DNA of 29,436 bases from CAYMLL01 sp964390645. GTDB lineage: Bacteria; Planctomycetota; UBA8108. Position 1 is the first letter of the stretch, and every line of letters begins with the position of its first letter. Below, piece after piece: positions 16,346 to 24,657 of this stretch. Under the pieces are notes generated by a model, which was not told the DNA's origin, searched no databases, and worked only from the letters and a program-made list of their open reading frames with translations. Made by a program: the position numbers and the translations under genes. The stretch covers positions 1-29,436 of the forward strand of contig CAYMLL010000061.1 in assembly GCA_964390645.1 (NCBI GenBank), given 5' to 3'.

Positions 16346-17247
16346 GCCGGACCCGCCTCCACGGAGTCGGTCGAGACGCTATCGGACACGGACGTCGCAC
16401 TCTGCGGGCTCCGAGGACTCTCCATGCTCTGCGGTTTTGATCGGTGCCGTTCGACGAAGTCGACGACGAGGTTGTCGATGCCGTGTACGTAGTTGTCGAT
16501 ACGGGACGTCAGCCAGTGGTGCGTCAACAGCGCCGGAATCGCGACGATGAGGCCGCCGGCCGTGGTCACCAGCGCCTTGTAGATGCCGGGCGCAAGCGCC
16601 TTCCCCGAACCGAGCCCCTGCATCGCGACCTCGCGGAAGGCCTGGATCATCCCGGTTACCGTCCCCAGCAGCCCCAGCAGCGGTGCCACCGCGGCGATGA
16701 CCGCGAAGAGACGCAGGTAGCGACGCATGTGGTGAATCTCGCGCTGCGCCGCGTTGTTGACCGCGTGCTCGATCTCCTCGCGAGGCATCGAAATGTGACT
16801 CGCCGCCGCCGCGAGAACGCGTGCGCCGCTCGACCCGTGCGTCTGACAGAGCCGCGCGACAGCCTCCTCACCTGCCGGGCCCATCGGCACGGCACGCGCG
16901 CTCGACTCGAGTCCGGCCGGCAGGATGCGCCCCCGTCGCAGCGCGGTCAGACGCTCGACGAGAAAGGTCAGCCACAGCAAGCTGCAGATGCCGACAGGGA
17001 TCATGAGATAGCCGCCGGCCATCGCGAAGTCGAGGTAGCTCTGCGGATGCTCGTCCCCTGTCGTGGCGTCACCCGAGGCGGCGGAATCGCCCGCAGCCGT
17101 CTCTTTACTTGTCCCCCCCGTGGCGTCGGTCGCGGTCTTCGCTCTGTCTTCACCCTGCGCGACGAGTGTCGCGGCCGCGAGACACACACCGAAGGCCAGG
17201 AGGGTCAGGTTGCGGATCCTCGTCATCGAACGGTCCCTGGTCATCAT
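16342..17247 (-). CDS. MotA/TolQ/ExbB-family proton-channel subunit
   Basis: The protein has about 301 residues. After a signal-like hydrophobic stretch (residues 13-31) and an Ala/Thr/Gly-rich segment, three membrane helices follow at about 76-96, 180-201 and 228-245. The family signature APLLGLLGTVTGMIQAF covers 188-204. The N-terminal extension ahead of the first core helix is longer than in E. coli ExbB or TolQ, and the C-terminus has a Ser/Pro-rich tail. It should assemble as the ring around the ExbD helices. The ATG at 17247 overlaps the TPR gene stop; an alternative ATG at 17226 is preceded by CAGGGA at 7-8 nt and starts directly at the signal-like stretch. The tight overlaps on both sides place it firmly in the TPR-exbB-exbD operon. 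Confidence 0.95.
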   Translation of the reverse strand: MMTRDRSMTRIRNLTLLAFGVCLAAATLVAQGEDRAKTATDATGGTSKETAAGDSAASGDATTGDEHPQSYLDFAMAGGYLMIPVGICSLLWLTFLVERLTALRRGRILPAGLESSARAVPMGPAGEEAVARLCQTHGSSGARVLAAAASHISMPREEIEHAVNNAAQREIHHMRRYLRLFAVIAAVAPLLGLLGTVTGMIQAFREVAMQGLGSGKALAPGIYKALVTTAGGLIVAIPALLTHHWLTSRIDNYVHGIDNLVVDFVERHRSKPQSMESPRSPQSATSVSDSVSTDSVEAGPA

Positions 17248-20200
17248 TTCGTCTTCTTGCTCTCGCCGGCAGCGCTGCGCAGCCGCTGCGTCGCGGCCTT
17301 CGCCTCCGGCGAACCCGGAAATCGTCCAAGCAGCTCCTGCCACTGTTGTCGGGCCGCGTTCATATCGCCGTCCGCCTGATACGCGATCCCCGCCGAGAGA
17401 AGCGCGCGGCGGAACCAGTCCCTGTAGCCCCCGTCAAAGTCAAAGTTGGCCACGACGACGAGGAACTCCCGCGCGGCCTCCCGGTATTTCTTGCGGTCCA
17501 TGAAGCACTCGCCGACGTGGTACTGAGCGCGCGACGCGACGACGCCGCGTGTGTCGACGACCACCTGTCGGAAGCTCTTGACCGCGTGGTCGAACTCGTC
17601 GCGATATTGCTGGGCAAAGCCGAGAGCGAACCGTCCCTCGTGGCGAAGCGCTCCGTCAGGGAACTCCTTCAACAGCCGCGTCAACGCCTCGACCGCCTTG
17701 TCGTACTCCCGCAGCCGGTGATGGCACTCGCCGAGCCGCAGCAAGCTCTCCTCGTAGTGCTCCTTCGCTCGTGGCCCGAGATCCGTGACGATTCGCCGGA
17801 AACGATTCACCGCCTCACGTTCACCGCGGCTCAGCATCCACGAGCGCGCGGACTGGAACACCGCACGGGGCGTCAAATCGCTCGTTTCCCGGGTGGCCAC
17901 CTCGTCGAAGAGGGCCCGGGCCTCGACGTATTTCTTCTCCTCGAAGCTGACGAACGCGAGACCGTAGATGCTGCGCTCGAGCAGATCGGCGCCGCGTGGC
18001 CCATCGGGGGCGGTCGCCCCGACTCTCTCCAGACGCCCTCGCAGCTCCGTGAAGAGCTTTCTCGCCTCGACGTAGGACCCGACGTTGAAGAGATGCTGGC
18101 CGAGCTCCAGCAGCGCGTCGCGAGAGAAGTCGGACCCGGGGTACTCCGCGATCAGCCGGCGATAGGTCGCCTGCATCTCGTCGTGATGCGCGGCCATGCG
18201 ACGTCCCTCGTCGCTGTCCTCGGTGATGTCCTTGCCGTCCGTCCCGTCGAGCACGGCATCGGCAAGCGCGCCGTACGACCACGCTCTGAGGTAGAGCGCC
18301 TCGTCACGGCCCACCACGGGTCCGGTCTTCGCGTTCGGTCTCCGATCGCAGACCGGCTGCACCGCAGCCAGAGCCCCGGATGCCTCCCCACGATCAAGAC
18401 GCAGATACGCGAGCTGCAGTCGAACGTCGGTGTCGTTGACGCTACCGGGAAAGTCCTCGAGATACTTCGCGAGCGCCGCGACGGCCTTCCCCGGCTGCTC
18501 GGACTCGACCAGCGCCATCGCATTCTGATGGCGGGCGTCGATGAGGAGCTCTCCCTTCGCGTCCTTCTCCTTGATCGTGGCGATCGCGACCGCGGCCTTC
18601 GCAATCAGAGCGAGAGCGGCAGTGGCCCGGCCGCGGCGACGCTCCAGAGCGGCCCCCTGAAGGAACGAGCGCGCCGCGAGCTCCTTATCGTCCGTGGACA
18701 CGGAGACCTTCGCATAGTGCGTGAGGGCTTCGGCCTCGTCGTCAAGCTCGAGACAGATGCCAGCGAGCGAGAAGCGAATGCGCGACGCGACCGCGTGATT
18801 CGGGTGCGCGGAGAGAAAAGCCTCGAAAGAGCTTCTCGCGGACTTGTTGTCGCCCGCCCACTGGTAGCACAGGCCCTGGTTGATCCTCGCAGTCGCGACG
18901 TGACGCGCCGCAGACTTGCCCGGCGTCCTGGCCGCGAGATCGAGGTATTCGCCGAAGAGCGCCGCAGCATCGAGGACTCGCTGCTTCCCCTTCGCATCGT
19001 CGGTCCGTGGCCTCGGCTGCTGCGCCAGGCTGTCGGCAAGGAAGAACGCGACCTCCTCGAAGTCGGCGCGGAGCGTCGGCTCCTCGACAAGCTCGCCGTA
19101 GACACCGCTCAGCACGCGGGCCGCCGGCACGAAGTCCCCGTTGTAGTAGTGCGAGATGCCGCTGAAATAGAGCAGCCGGCGCTTCTCCCCGGGCGCCTCC
19201 TCCAGGGACGCCGCATCGGCGTAATAGGCCGCGGCGGCGCGCCGCTCGGCATCGGACAGCGCACCGTCGGGAGCACGAAGCGCGTTGCGGCCCGAGAGCT
19301 TCAGGGACTCCGCGTGAAAGCGAGCGCTCCCGGTGCCCTTGCCAACCCAGGTCTCGCGATAGAGCCTGGCGATCCGGGCACACTCCGCGTGCTCGCCGGC
19401 GCGCAGCAGCGACTCCGCCTGCTTGTGGAGCGCCTCCTCGCGCAACTCGCTGACCGGCTTGCCAAGGGGACCCGCGACCTCGGCGAAGCTGCGCGCGGCG
19501 CTATCGAAGAGGCCCGTACGCTTGGCGGTATCGTCGCTCTGCTGCGCTGCGGAGAACAGGGCCTCCCCTCGCCAGTAGAGCGAGCGGACGAGGCGCACGG
19601 CGGCGGTCTCCCCGGCCGAGGTGATACCCGCGTCGACCTCCTTCCTGGCGGTCTCCACCGCGGTGGCGAGCGCCTTCGCCGCGGACACCGGCTCGGGGTC
19701 CTTCTTCAACAGAAGAGACTGTCCGAGACAGAGCCAGGCCTGCGAGAGCAGCGGCGCCGCCTTGGCCGTGACCCCGGGGTCACTCGTGAACGCGATCAGA
19801 CGGCTCGCCGCCGTCGTGAAGTCCCGACGATTGAAGTGTGCGAGCGCCTCGTGGTAGCGCGCCCTCGACGCGTTCACGTGCGTCGGGTGATCGCGGTGGA
19901 AAGCCTGGAGCTCGGAGGCGGCGCGAACCAGGGAGGCTTCCCCGTCGACGCTGCTCGACCCCAGCTCGTAGTACGCGAGCGCCCGGTAGTACGCTGCGTC
20001 GGCCTGCTGCGGGGCGCGGCGGTCGATCAGACGACCGTAGAGGGCGATGGCCGCACTGTAGCGACGAACCCGGTGCAGCAGCCGGGCCTGGAGAAAGGCC
20101 GCGTCCGGCCACAGCTTGTCGCCCGTCCGCGCGCGCGACGTCACCTTCTCCAGACTCTCGAGCGTCGCCTTGTAATCGGTGCCCTTGCCGGCCTTCTGCG

Positions 20201-20927
20201 CCGCGAGCTCGATCGCGTGGTGCGACAGCGCGAGAAAGTAGACTCCCCGGGAGTAGCTCGACGCGCGCGAATAGCGCTCGGCGTCCTCGAGCAGCGGACC
20301 GAGAGCCCGAACCGCATCCGTATGCGCGCCGCCACGATACGCCGCCTCACCTTGCGAGCTGATCGCTCGTACGAGCTGATCGAGGAGCTCGTCGCGGCGC
20401 TCGAGCGTCGCACTCTTCGACAGAGCCGCGATCGCTCTCGCCCGCAGCGCCGCGCACGCTCCGTAGCTCGTCGACGCGGCGCGGTAGCGCTGGACTCTTT
20501 GCGCCGAGCCATCCTTCTCCTTCGCGCCCAGGGCATCCAGCGAGCGTCCGAGGTAGAAGCTCGCCTCGGCGACCCACTTGGCCCGCGAGTCCCGGCTCGC
20601 GAGCTCGAGGTCCGCCACCGCCGCGGCGTGATCACCGAGGCGGTTGCGGCAGTAGCCACGGGCGAAGCGCGCCTCGGCGGCGTCCGCGTGACGCGGAAAA
20701 CGCGTCAGGAACTGCCCGAAGGAGGCGGCGGCGTCTCGCCAGTTCTCCTGCCGGTAGAGACGGCTGGCCGTGTTGAAGATGAGCGCCGCCTGGCGGTCCT
20801 TGGTGCCCCCATCCGCGGCCGTCCGGGTGGACCGCTGGGCCTGAAGTTCGTAGTGAGGGTCGAATACGAGGACGGAGACGATGACGAAAACTGACGGGAC
20901 GAGACCACAGCGCCCGGCGAGCACCAT
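17244..20927 (-). CDS. Large exported TPR-repeat protein of the ExbB/ExbD operon
   Basis: The protein has 1227 residues. An N-terminal hydrophobic signal (about residues 5-31) is followed almost throughout by tetratricopeptide-like helical pairs. Examples are WRDAAASFGQFLTRFP near the N-terminus and YDKAVEALTRLLKEFPDGA, FDHAVKSFRQVVVD and YREAAREFLVVV near the C-terminus. The pattern of roughly 35-residue units with FP at the turn resembles the YbgF/CpoB and BamD (YfiO) helical repeats of envelope proteins. The ATG at 20927 has AAGGAGG 9 nt upstream; a TTG extension to 20975 is less likely. It is the first gene of the operon and its stop overlaps exbB. In Tol systems a periplasmic TPR protein (CpoB) is an accessory partner, so a scaffold role is reasonable but unproven. 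A 1261-residue open frame on the opposite strand is a GC-driven shadow. Confidence 0.9.
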   Translation of the reverse strand: MVLAGRCGLVPSVFVIVSVLVFDPHYELQAQRSTRTAADGGTKDRQAALIFNTASRLYRQENWRDAAASFGQFLTRFPRHADAAEARFARGYCRNRLGDHAAAVADLELASRDSRAKWVAEASFYLGRSLDALGAKEKDGSAQRVQRYRAASTSYGACAALRARAIAALSKSATLERRDELLDQLVRAISSQGEAAYRGGAHTDAVRALGPLLEDAERYSRASSYSRGVYFLALSHHAIELAAQKAGKGTDYKATLESLEKVTSRARTGDKLWPDAAFLQARLLHRVRRYSAAIALYGRLIDRRAPQQADAAYYRALAYYELGSSSVDGEASLVRAASELQAFHRDHPTHVNASRARYHEALAHFNRRDFTTAASRLIAFTSDPGVTAKAAPLLSQAWLCLGQSLLLKKDPEPVSAAKALATAVETARKEVDAGITSAGETAAVRLVRSLYWRGEALFSAAQQSDDTAKRTGLFDSAARSFAEVAGPLGKPVSELREEALHKQAESLLRAGEHAECARIARLYRETWVGKGTGSARFHAESLKLSGRNALRAPDGALSDAERRAAAAYYADAASLEEAPGEKRRLLYFSGISHYYNGDFVPAARVLSGVYGELVEEPTLRADFEEVAFFLADSLAQQPRPRTDDAKGKQRVLDAAALFGEYLDLAARTPGKSAARHVATARINQGLCYQWAGDNKSARSSFEAFLSAHPNHAVASRIRFSLAGICLELDDEAEALTHYAKVSVSTDDKELAARSFLQGAALERRRGRATAALALIAKAAVAIATIKEKDAKGELLIDARHQNAMALVESEQPGKAVAALAKYLEDFPGSVNDTDVRLQLAYLRLDRGEASGALAAVQPVCDRRPNAKTGPVVGRDEALYLRAWSYGALADAVLDGTDGKDITEDSDEGRRMAAHHDEMQATYRRLIAEYPGSDFSRDALLELGQHLFNVGSYVEARKLFTELRGRLERVGATAPDGPRGADLLERSIYGLAFVSFEEKKYVEARALFDEVATRETSDLTPRAVFQSARSWMLSRGEREAVNRFRRIVTDLGPRAKEHYEESLLRLGECHHRLREYDKAVEALTRLLKEFPDGALRHEGRFALGFAQQYRDEFDHAVKSFRQVVVDTRGVVASRAQYHVGECFMDRKKYREAAREFLVVVANFDFDGGYRDWFRRALLSAGIAYQADGDMNAARQQWQELLGRFPGSPEAKAATQRLRSAAGESKKTK

Positions 20928-21181
20928 TTCCCATTTCCTCCTTGCCGTGCTTCGATCGACAGAGGGGCTCTTCAAAGCCGCATCATTTCACGGATGACGG
21001 CCGAGGTCCAACGCATCTTCAGAGGAATACCCCGCGGGGCTCCGACGGCCACGAGAGCTCCTCTTCCGCGACCCCGCGCGAGGAGAGTCGGGTGTCCGAC
21101 TCGGGTCGGAATCTGCACCGTGGAGCTACCCGCTCTGCAGGCGATCGCCGGTCTCCCGGGCCCAGAGCCGCGGATACGTGG
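20928..21181. other. 254-bp spacer upstream of the TPR-exbB-exbD operon
   Basis: Both flanking genes are on the minus strand. The spacer holds the AAGGAGG ribosome site of the TPR gene and a perfect hairpin at 21085-21102. No clear promoter hexamer pair was seen, although the operon probably starts here. Confidence 0.5.
21085..21102 (-). terminator. Perfect 7-bp hairpin downstream of the DUF1624 gene
   Basis: GAGTCGG (21085-21091), loop GTGT, CCGACTC (21096-21102). It sits 80 bp past the stop of the minus-strand DUF1624 gene and ahead of the TPR operon, so it could separate the two transcripts. There is no T-run. Confidence 0.35.
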
Positions 21182-22342
21182 TCAAACAAGGCGCGTCCAG
21201 CGGTGATCGCCGCTCGCCTTCAACCGCCGATGAACGACGCAGACGGGATAGAGCACCGCGAGAACAGCCAGGGTCGCCAGCAGCGTGGTGCCCGGTCCGG
21301 CGTTCTCGACGGCGTCACCGAGCGCACGCCGCGAGAGGCCCAGAAGCGGGAGGTGGAGGACGTAGAAGAGCAGTGGAGTCTCGCCGAAGAGGACGAGCGG
21401 ATCGAGCGACGACCACGTCCGCGGGAGCGGCTTCCGAGGCGTGAGCAGAAGCAGCGCCAGCACCAGGTTCATGACGCCGAGAGTCAAGAACAGGAAGCTC
21501 AGTGACGGAGGGTACTTGCTCACATGAAACCACTCGACGAGCGCAGCGCTCTCGCGCAAGAGTCCCATGTTGCCGAAACCGTTCAGAGCACGGACGAACG
21601 CGAACGCGGACAGCAACGCCACCGCGACTAGGGCGAGGGACGGCGCTGGACTTCCCCCGTTCGCTCGAGCCCCGACCAGGACGGGGCCGAAGCACCAGCC
21701 GAGAATCATCACCGCGAGCCAGGGCAAGAGCGGATAGGCGACCGACCATGTCGTCGAGCCGACCTCGTACGCGCCGAAGCCGCAGAGCACCGCGCCGGGG
21801 GGCGCCATCGACCCGAAGTCGCCCTGCCAGCCCAGGACGGAAAAGACGATCCACTCCCCGAGGCCGAGGTAGACGACCGCACCGACGGCGAGGCTGCGAA
21901 CCGGCACGCGCCGCAGAGGGATCATCAGGAGGAACGAGGCACCGATCGCCCAGATCACCTGCAACACCGGCTCGTAGTGAAGCCCGCGAGGCAAGCCCCA
22001 GCTGAGAGTGACCACGCTGAGCTCGAGGGCGATCAACAGCAGGCCTCGAGCGAGAAGGTGCCGGTCGATCGAGCCCTCGCCGCCGCCCGATGACCGACGC
22101 CGGCGGACGCTGAGAAACAGCGCCGTGCCGGCGAGGAAGACGAAGGTCGGCGCACAGAGATGCGACAGCAGTCGAGGCAGGAAGCGTACCGCGGGCAACT
22201 CCATGCCCGCGTGGTGCAACGCCAACGAATCCGTCTGCAGGTGCCCCGTATCGAAGAACGATCCGGCGTGGTCCAGCGCCATCAGGACGACGACGACGCC
22301 GCGCAAACGATCCAGTGCCACCTCGCGGGAGCCGCTGCTCAC
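21182..22342 (-). CDS. DUF1624 / heparan-alpha-glucosaminide N-acetyltransferase-like membrane protein
   Basis: This polytopic membrane protein has 386 residues and about ten hydrophobic helices. RLRGVVVVLMALDHAGSFF (about 12-30) and KYPPSLSFLFLTLG (about 285-298) are the two signature blocks of the DUF1624/HGSNAT_cat family, which is related to membrane acyltransferases. In the human homologue a histidine takes an acetyl group across the membrane; His25 in LMALDHAGSFF is the candidate here. The substrate is unknown; glycans or other envelope components are possible. Start: GTG at 22342 with GGAGA about 4 nt upstream. It is transcribed in the same direction as the TPR operon but separated by 254 bp with a hairpin, so it is probably a separate unit. 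Confidence 0.87.
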   Translation of the reverse strand: MSSGSREVALDRLRGVVVVLMALDHAGSFFDTGHLQTDSLALHHAGMELPAVRFLPRLLSHLCAPTFVFLAGTALFLSVRRRRSSGGGEGSIDRHLLARGLLLIALELSVVTLSWGLPRGLHYEPVLQVIWAIGASFLLMIPLRRVPVRSLAVGAVVYLGLGEWIVFSVLGWQGDFGSMAPPGAVLCGFGAYEVGSTTWSVAYPLLPWLAVMILGWCFGPVLVGARANGGSPAPSLALVAVALLSAFAFVRALNGFGNMGLLRESAALVEWFHVSKYPPSLSFLFLTLGVMNLVLALLLLTPRKPLPRTWSSLDPLVLFGETPLLFYVLHLPLLGLSRRALGDAVENAGPGTTLLATLAVLAVLYPVCVVHRRLKASGDHRWTRLV

Positions 22343-22888
22343 GCCGTCTCCAGCCCGGGGCTCCGGCCGCTCCCGGATGCGAGGCTATCGACGACCGTAC
22401 CCGCGAGAACGGACCGGCGGTCGGTCTGTAGTGATCTCATGCTTCTGCGTCCCGTGACAGGACCATTGTCGCAGAAAGAGCCCGCCACACGCCATCATCG
22501 CGAAGGGATCGGCAAGGCTCCTGACACCCGTCGTCGGTTCCTGGATCGAGCGCCGTAACTCCCCTCGCTCGACCGGTCCCAGGGCTCCCTGCCGCCCACA
22601 AGTCGGACGGACAGCTTCACCACCCGCCCGGTTCCTCCCGATACAAAGGACAGCCTTCCGCGGACGCCCCTGTCCAGACCCGGCACAGATACGCGGCCAT
22701 CAGAGGTCGCGGCCGTGTCTCGGGAAGCTGACACGACGGGGAGACGGGGTGATCCCGTCGGTCTCCCGATCGATGATCCCGGCGTCGAGAGGCTCTTCAA
22801 CGCGCCAGGCTCGATCGGGAACGAGACTTGCATCTGCGAACTCCCGGAAGCCTGTCATCCAGAACCATCATTCGGGAGACCCACCCAG
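22343..22888. other. 546-bp spacer without a convincing gene
   Basis: A minus-strand frame at 22833-22495 (112 residues) has an ATG with GGGAG 7 nt upstream and a beta-like stretch (GVRGRLSFVSGGTGRVVK). Only about 70% of its third codon positions are G/C, against roughly 90% in the firm genes, and its C-terminus is Arg/Ser-rich. I leave it as an unproven candidate. No repeat, RNA or promoter was recognised. Confidence 0.5.
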
Positions 22889-23125
22889 GTGAAAGAGATT
22901 CGACTGACCGACGAACACATGGTGTTTCTCCGACGCACGGCGAACATCCTGGCCGCAACACCGTGGGGCGCCGAGCACTACCGCGCACAGCTTGCCGCGA
23001 TCGAGGAGATCGAGCGACTGCGACGCGCGGACACGGACTCTCACCGTGCACGGTCGAACGCCGGCTCGCTGGATCGGCATCCGTCCGCCGAGGAGCCCCT
23101 CGTCGATCTCCCGAACCCGGCGTGA
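22889..23125 (+). CDS. Small hypothetical protein, 78 residues
   Basis: From a GTG at 22889 the frame reads a helical, charged protein: RLTDEHMVFLRRTANILA, then AAIEEIERLRRAD, then a short polar tail ending at TGA 23123-23125. About 77% of third codon positions are G/C, intermediate between firm genes and spacers. A weak GGAG lies about 10 nt upstream. The same frame is open back to 22715, but that part is low-complexity. I do not recognise the family. It has no signal peptide or membrane helix and no operon partner. It could be a real small cytosolic protein or a chance frame. Confidence 0.4.
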   Translation: MKEIRLTDEHMVFLRRTANILAATPWGAEHYRAQLAAIEEIERLRRADTDSHRARSNAGSLDRHPSAEEPLVDLPNPA

Positions 23126-23390
23126 CGAACTCCTGAGAACCCTGCCGCGATCGCCCCCTCGCCACTCTCGCGACACTTCCGCGAGCGGATCCGCCACGTT
23201 ACGATGCGGCCATGCGTCGCCGTCCTCGCAGGAGTTCCCCTGGCCGGACCGACCGGGCCGCCCCGCTCACCGGGAGCTGCGCCGGCCGGTCGTCACGACA
23301 CTGCCGGCAGCGTCCCGCAAGCCGTCCAGGCCTGCTGCGCTGCACCCTGCCGTACCTGTAGGTCGTGGTCGTCGCCTGCCTGGCGTCGTC
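23126..23390. other. Spacer between the small protein and a cytochrome remnant
   Basis: About 265 bp with no supported gene. Open frames here encode Arg/Pro/Ser-rich translations. If the remnant at 23391-23492 once belonged to a full gene, its body should have lain here, but I see no recognisable coding match in any frame. Confidence 0.5.
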
Positions 23391-23492
23391 CGGCTGCGTA
23401 GCACCAGGAGGACGATGATGCCGGAGGGGCTGGAGGCGTCGATGACGCCGCAGGACCTGGCGGACCTGATGGTCTTTTTACAGGGGGACTGA
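23391..23492 (+). pseudogene. C-terminal remnant of a PVC-type heme-binding (cytochrome c-like) protein
   Basis: The frame reads RLRSTRRTMMPEGLEASM and then TPQDLADLMVFLQGD before TGA at 23490-23492. This is the characteristic C-terminal end of planctomycete membrane-bound-dehydrogenase/PVC heme-binding proteins (SLMPEGLE...QDLADLIAFL). In the family it directly follows the c-type heme domain, which is missing here: no CxxCH is seen upstream in this frame. The preceding sequence has no recognisable coding pattern. I interpret it as the tail left after a deletion or decay. Confidence 0.6.
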
Positions 23493-23557
23493 CCTCGAGA
23501 CTCGCACACGGGCCCGGGACCGACGGCACGGACCGGGACACGATCCAGGGAACGGAT

Positions 23558-23587
23558 TTGTTAGAGCCCACACGTCCCGAGTACAAT
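23558..23587 (+). promoter_or_regulatory. Putative sigma70-type promoter of the isomerase gene
   Basis: TTGTTA (23558-23563), an 18-bp spacer, then TACAAT (23582-23587), five of six matches at -10 and four of six at -35. The start codon at 23642 lies about 55 bp downstream. The AT-rich patch stands out in a GC-rich spacer. Confidence 0.45.
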
Positions 23588-23641
23588 GCCTGCGGTTTTC
23601 GACGCTGACTTACTTGTACCGACGAACGACGAGGAGCTCTG

Positions 23642-24595
23642 ATGGCCGCTTCTTCGAATCGACGCGACTTCTTCACCCGCACCGCACAGATCGGGGCCGG
23701 ACTGGCCCTCGGCGCGTCGCTGCCGACAAGAGCGGTCACGGCGCCTGCCACGGCCACTCCTGCGGAGAACTCCGCTGCCCCGTTCAAGATCTCGCTCGCG
23801 CAGTGGTCTCTGCACAGGACGCTGTTCAGCAAGAAGCTCGACAATCTCGACTTCGCGAAAACCGCCAGCAGCCTCGGCATCGATGCGATCGAGTACGTCA
23901 ACCAGTTCTTCAAGTCGAAGGCCAAGGACAGGAGCTATCTCAAGGAGCTCAAGAAGCGCGGTGCCGGCGAGGGCGTCTGGAGCGTCCTGATCATGATCGA
24001 CGGCGAAGGCGCGCTCGGCGCTCCGGACTCCGACAAGCGCGAGAAGGCCATCGAGAACCACAAGAAGTGGGTCGAGGCCGCGCAGTTCCTCGGCTGTCAC
24101 TCAATCCGCGTCAACGCGAGCAGCGGCGGCAGCTACGACGAGCAGGTGAAGCTCGCCGCGGACGGCCTGCGGCGCCTCACCGAGTTCGCCGAGCCCTTCG
24201 GCATGGGAGTCATCGTCGAGAATCACGGTGGTCTGTCGTCGAACGGCGCGTGGCTCTCGAAGGTGATCACGACCGTCGACCATCCCGGATGTGGCACGCT
24301 GCCGGACTTCGGCAACTTCCGTATCGGCGGCGGCAAGTGGTACGACCGCTACAAGGGCGTCACCGAGATGATGCCCTTCGCCAAGGCCGTCAGCGCCAAG
24401 TCACACGACTTCGACGAGGAAGGCAACGAGAAGAGAACCGACTACGTGAAGATGATGCAGATCGTCGTCGGCGCCGGCTATCACGGCTACGTCGGCATCG
24501 AGTGGGAAGGAGGCAAGCCCGGTGAGGTCGAAGGAATCCTGCTGACAAAGCGGCTGCTCGAGCGCGTGCGTGACCGGATGTCGGCAGGAGGCTAG
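23642..24595 (+). CDS. Sugar phosphate isomerase/epimerase-like TIM-barrel protein with Tat signal
   Basis: This protein of the xylose-isomerase-like TIM-barrel family (AP_endonuc_2) has 317 residues. An N-terminal twin-arginine leader (SSNRRDFFTRTAQIGAGLAL) predicts export in folded form. The four metal-site residues expected for the family are visible: Glu193 in VIVENHGG, Asp222 in LPDFGN, His255 in KSHDF and Glu287 in GIEWEG. Such enzymes isomerise or epimerise sugars and inositols, or act on related keto acids; the substrate cannot be told from the sequence. The ATG at 23642 has GAGGAG about 5 nt upstream, and a promoter-like sequence lies at 23558-23587. The next gene starts 62 bp on, after a tandem repeat, so joint transcription with the OPT gene is possible. 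Confidence 0.9.
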   Translation: MAASSNRRDFFTRTAQIGAGLALGASLPTRAVTAPATATPAENSAAPFKISLAQWSLHRTLFSKKLDNLDFAKTASSLGIDAIEYVNQFFKSKAKDRSYLKELKKRGAGEGVWSVLIMIDGEGALGAPDSDKREKAIENHKKWVEAAQFLGCHSIRVNASSGGSYDEQVKLAADGLRRLTEFAEPFGMGVIVENHGGLSSNGAWLSKVITTVDHPGCGTLPDFGNFRIGGGKWYDRYKGVTEMMPFAKAVSAKSHDFDEEGNEKRTDYVKMMQIVVGAGYHGYVGIEWEGGKPGEVEGILLTKRLLERVRDRMSAGG

Positions 24596-24600
24596 CGGCC

Positions 24601-24646
24601 CCTGGTTCGTCTCTGTGGTGGAGCCTGGTTCGTCTCTGTGGTGGAG
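24601..24646. repeat. Tandem duplication of a 23-bp unit
   Basis: Two perfect copies of a 23-bp unit starting CCTGGTTCGTCTCTGTGGTG lie at 24601-24623 and 24624-24646, followed by the first four bases of a third copy. The repeat fills most of the spacer between the isomerase stop and the OPT start. Its composition differs from the surroundings, and it has no internal dyad symmetry. Confidence 0.95.
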
Positions 24647-24657
24647 CCTGCTGGAGC

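Noticed and set aside
17109..20894. A 1261-residue open frame on the plus strand opposite the TPR gene
   Set aside because: The minus strand has clear TPR repeats, a signal peptide and an AAGGAGG site. The plus-strand translation is Arg/Leu/Val-rich without domains, the usual antisense shadow of a gene with very high third-position GC.
22495..22833. A 112-residue minus-strand gene
   Set aside because: The ribosome site looks good, but G/C at third codon positions is only about 70% and no family is recognised. It is kept as a note in the spacer entry only.
24601..24650. CRISPR array or rho-independent terminator
   Set aside because: The repeat units are directly adjacent without spacers, number only two, and have no dyad symmetry.
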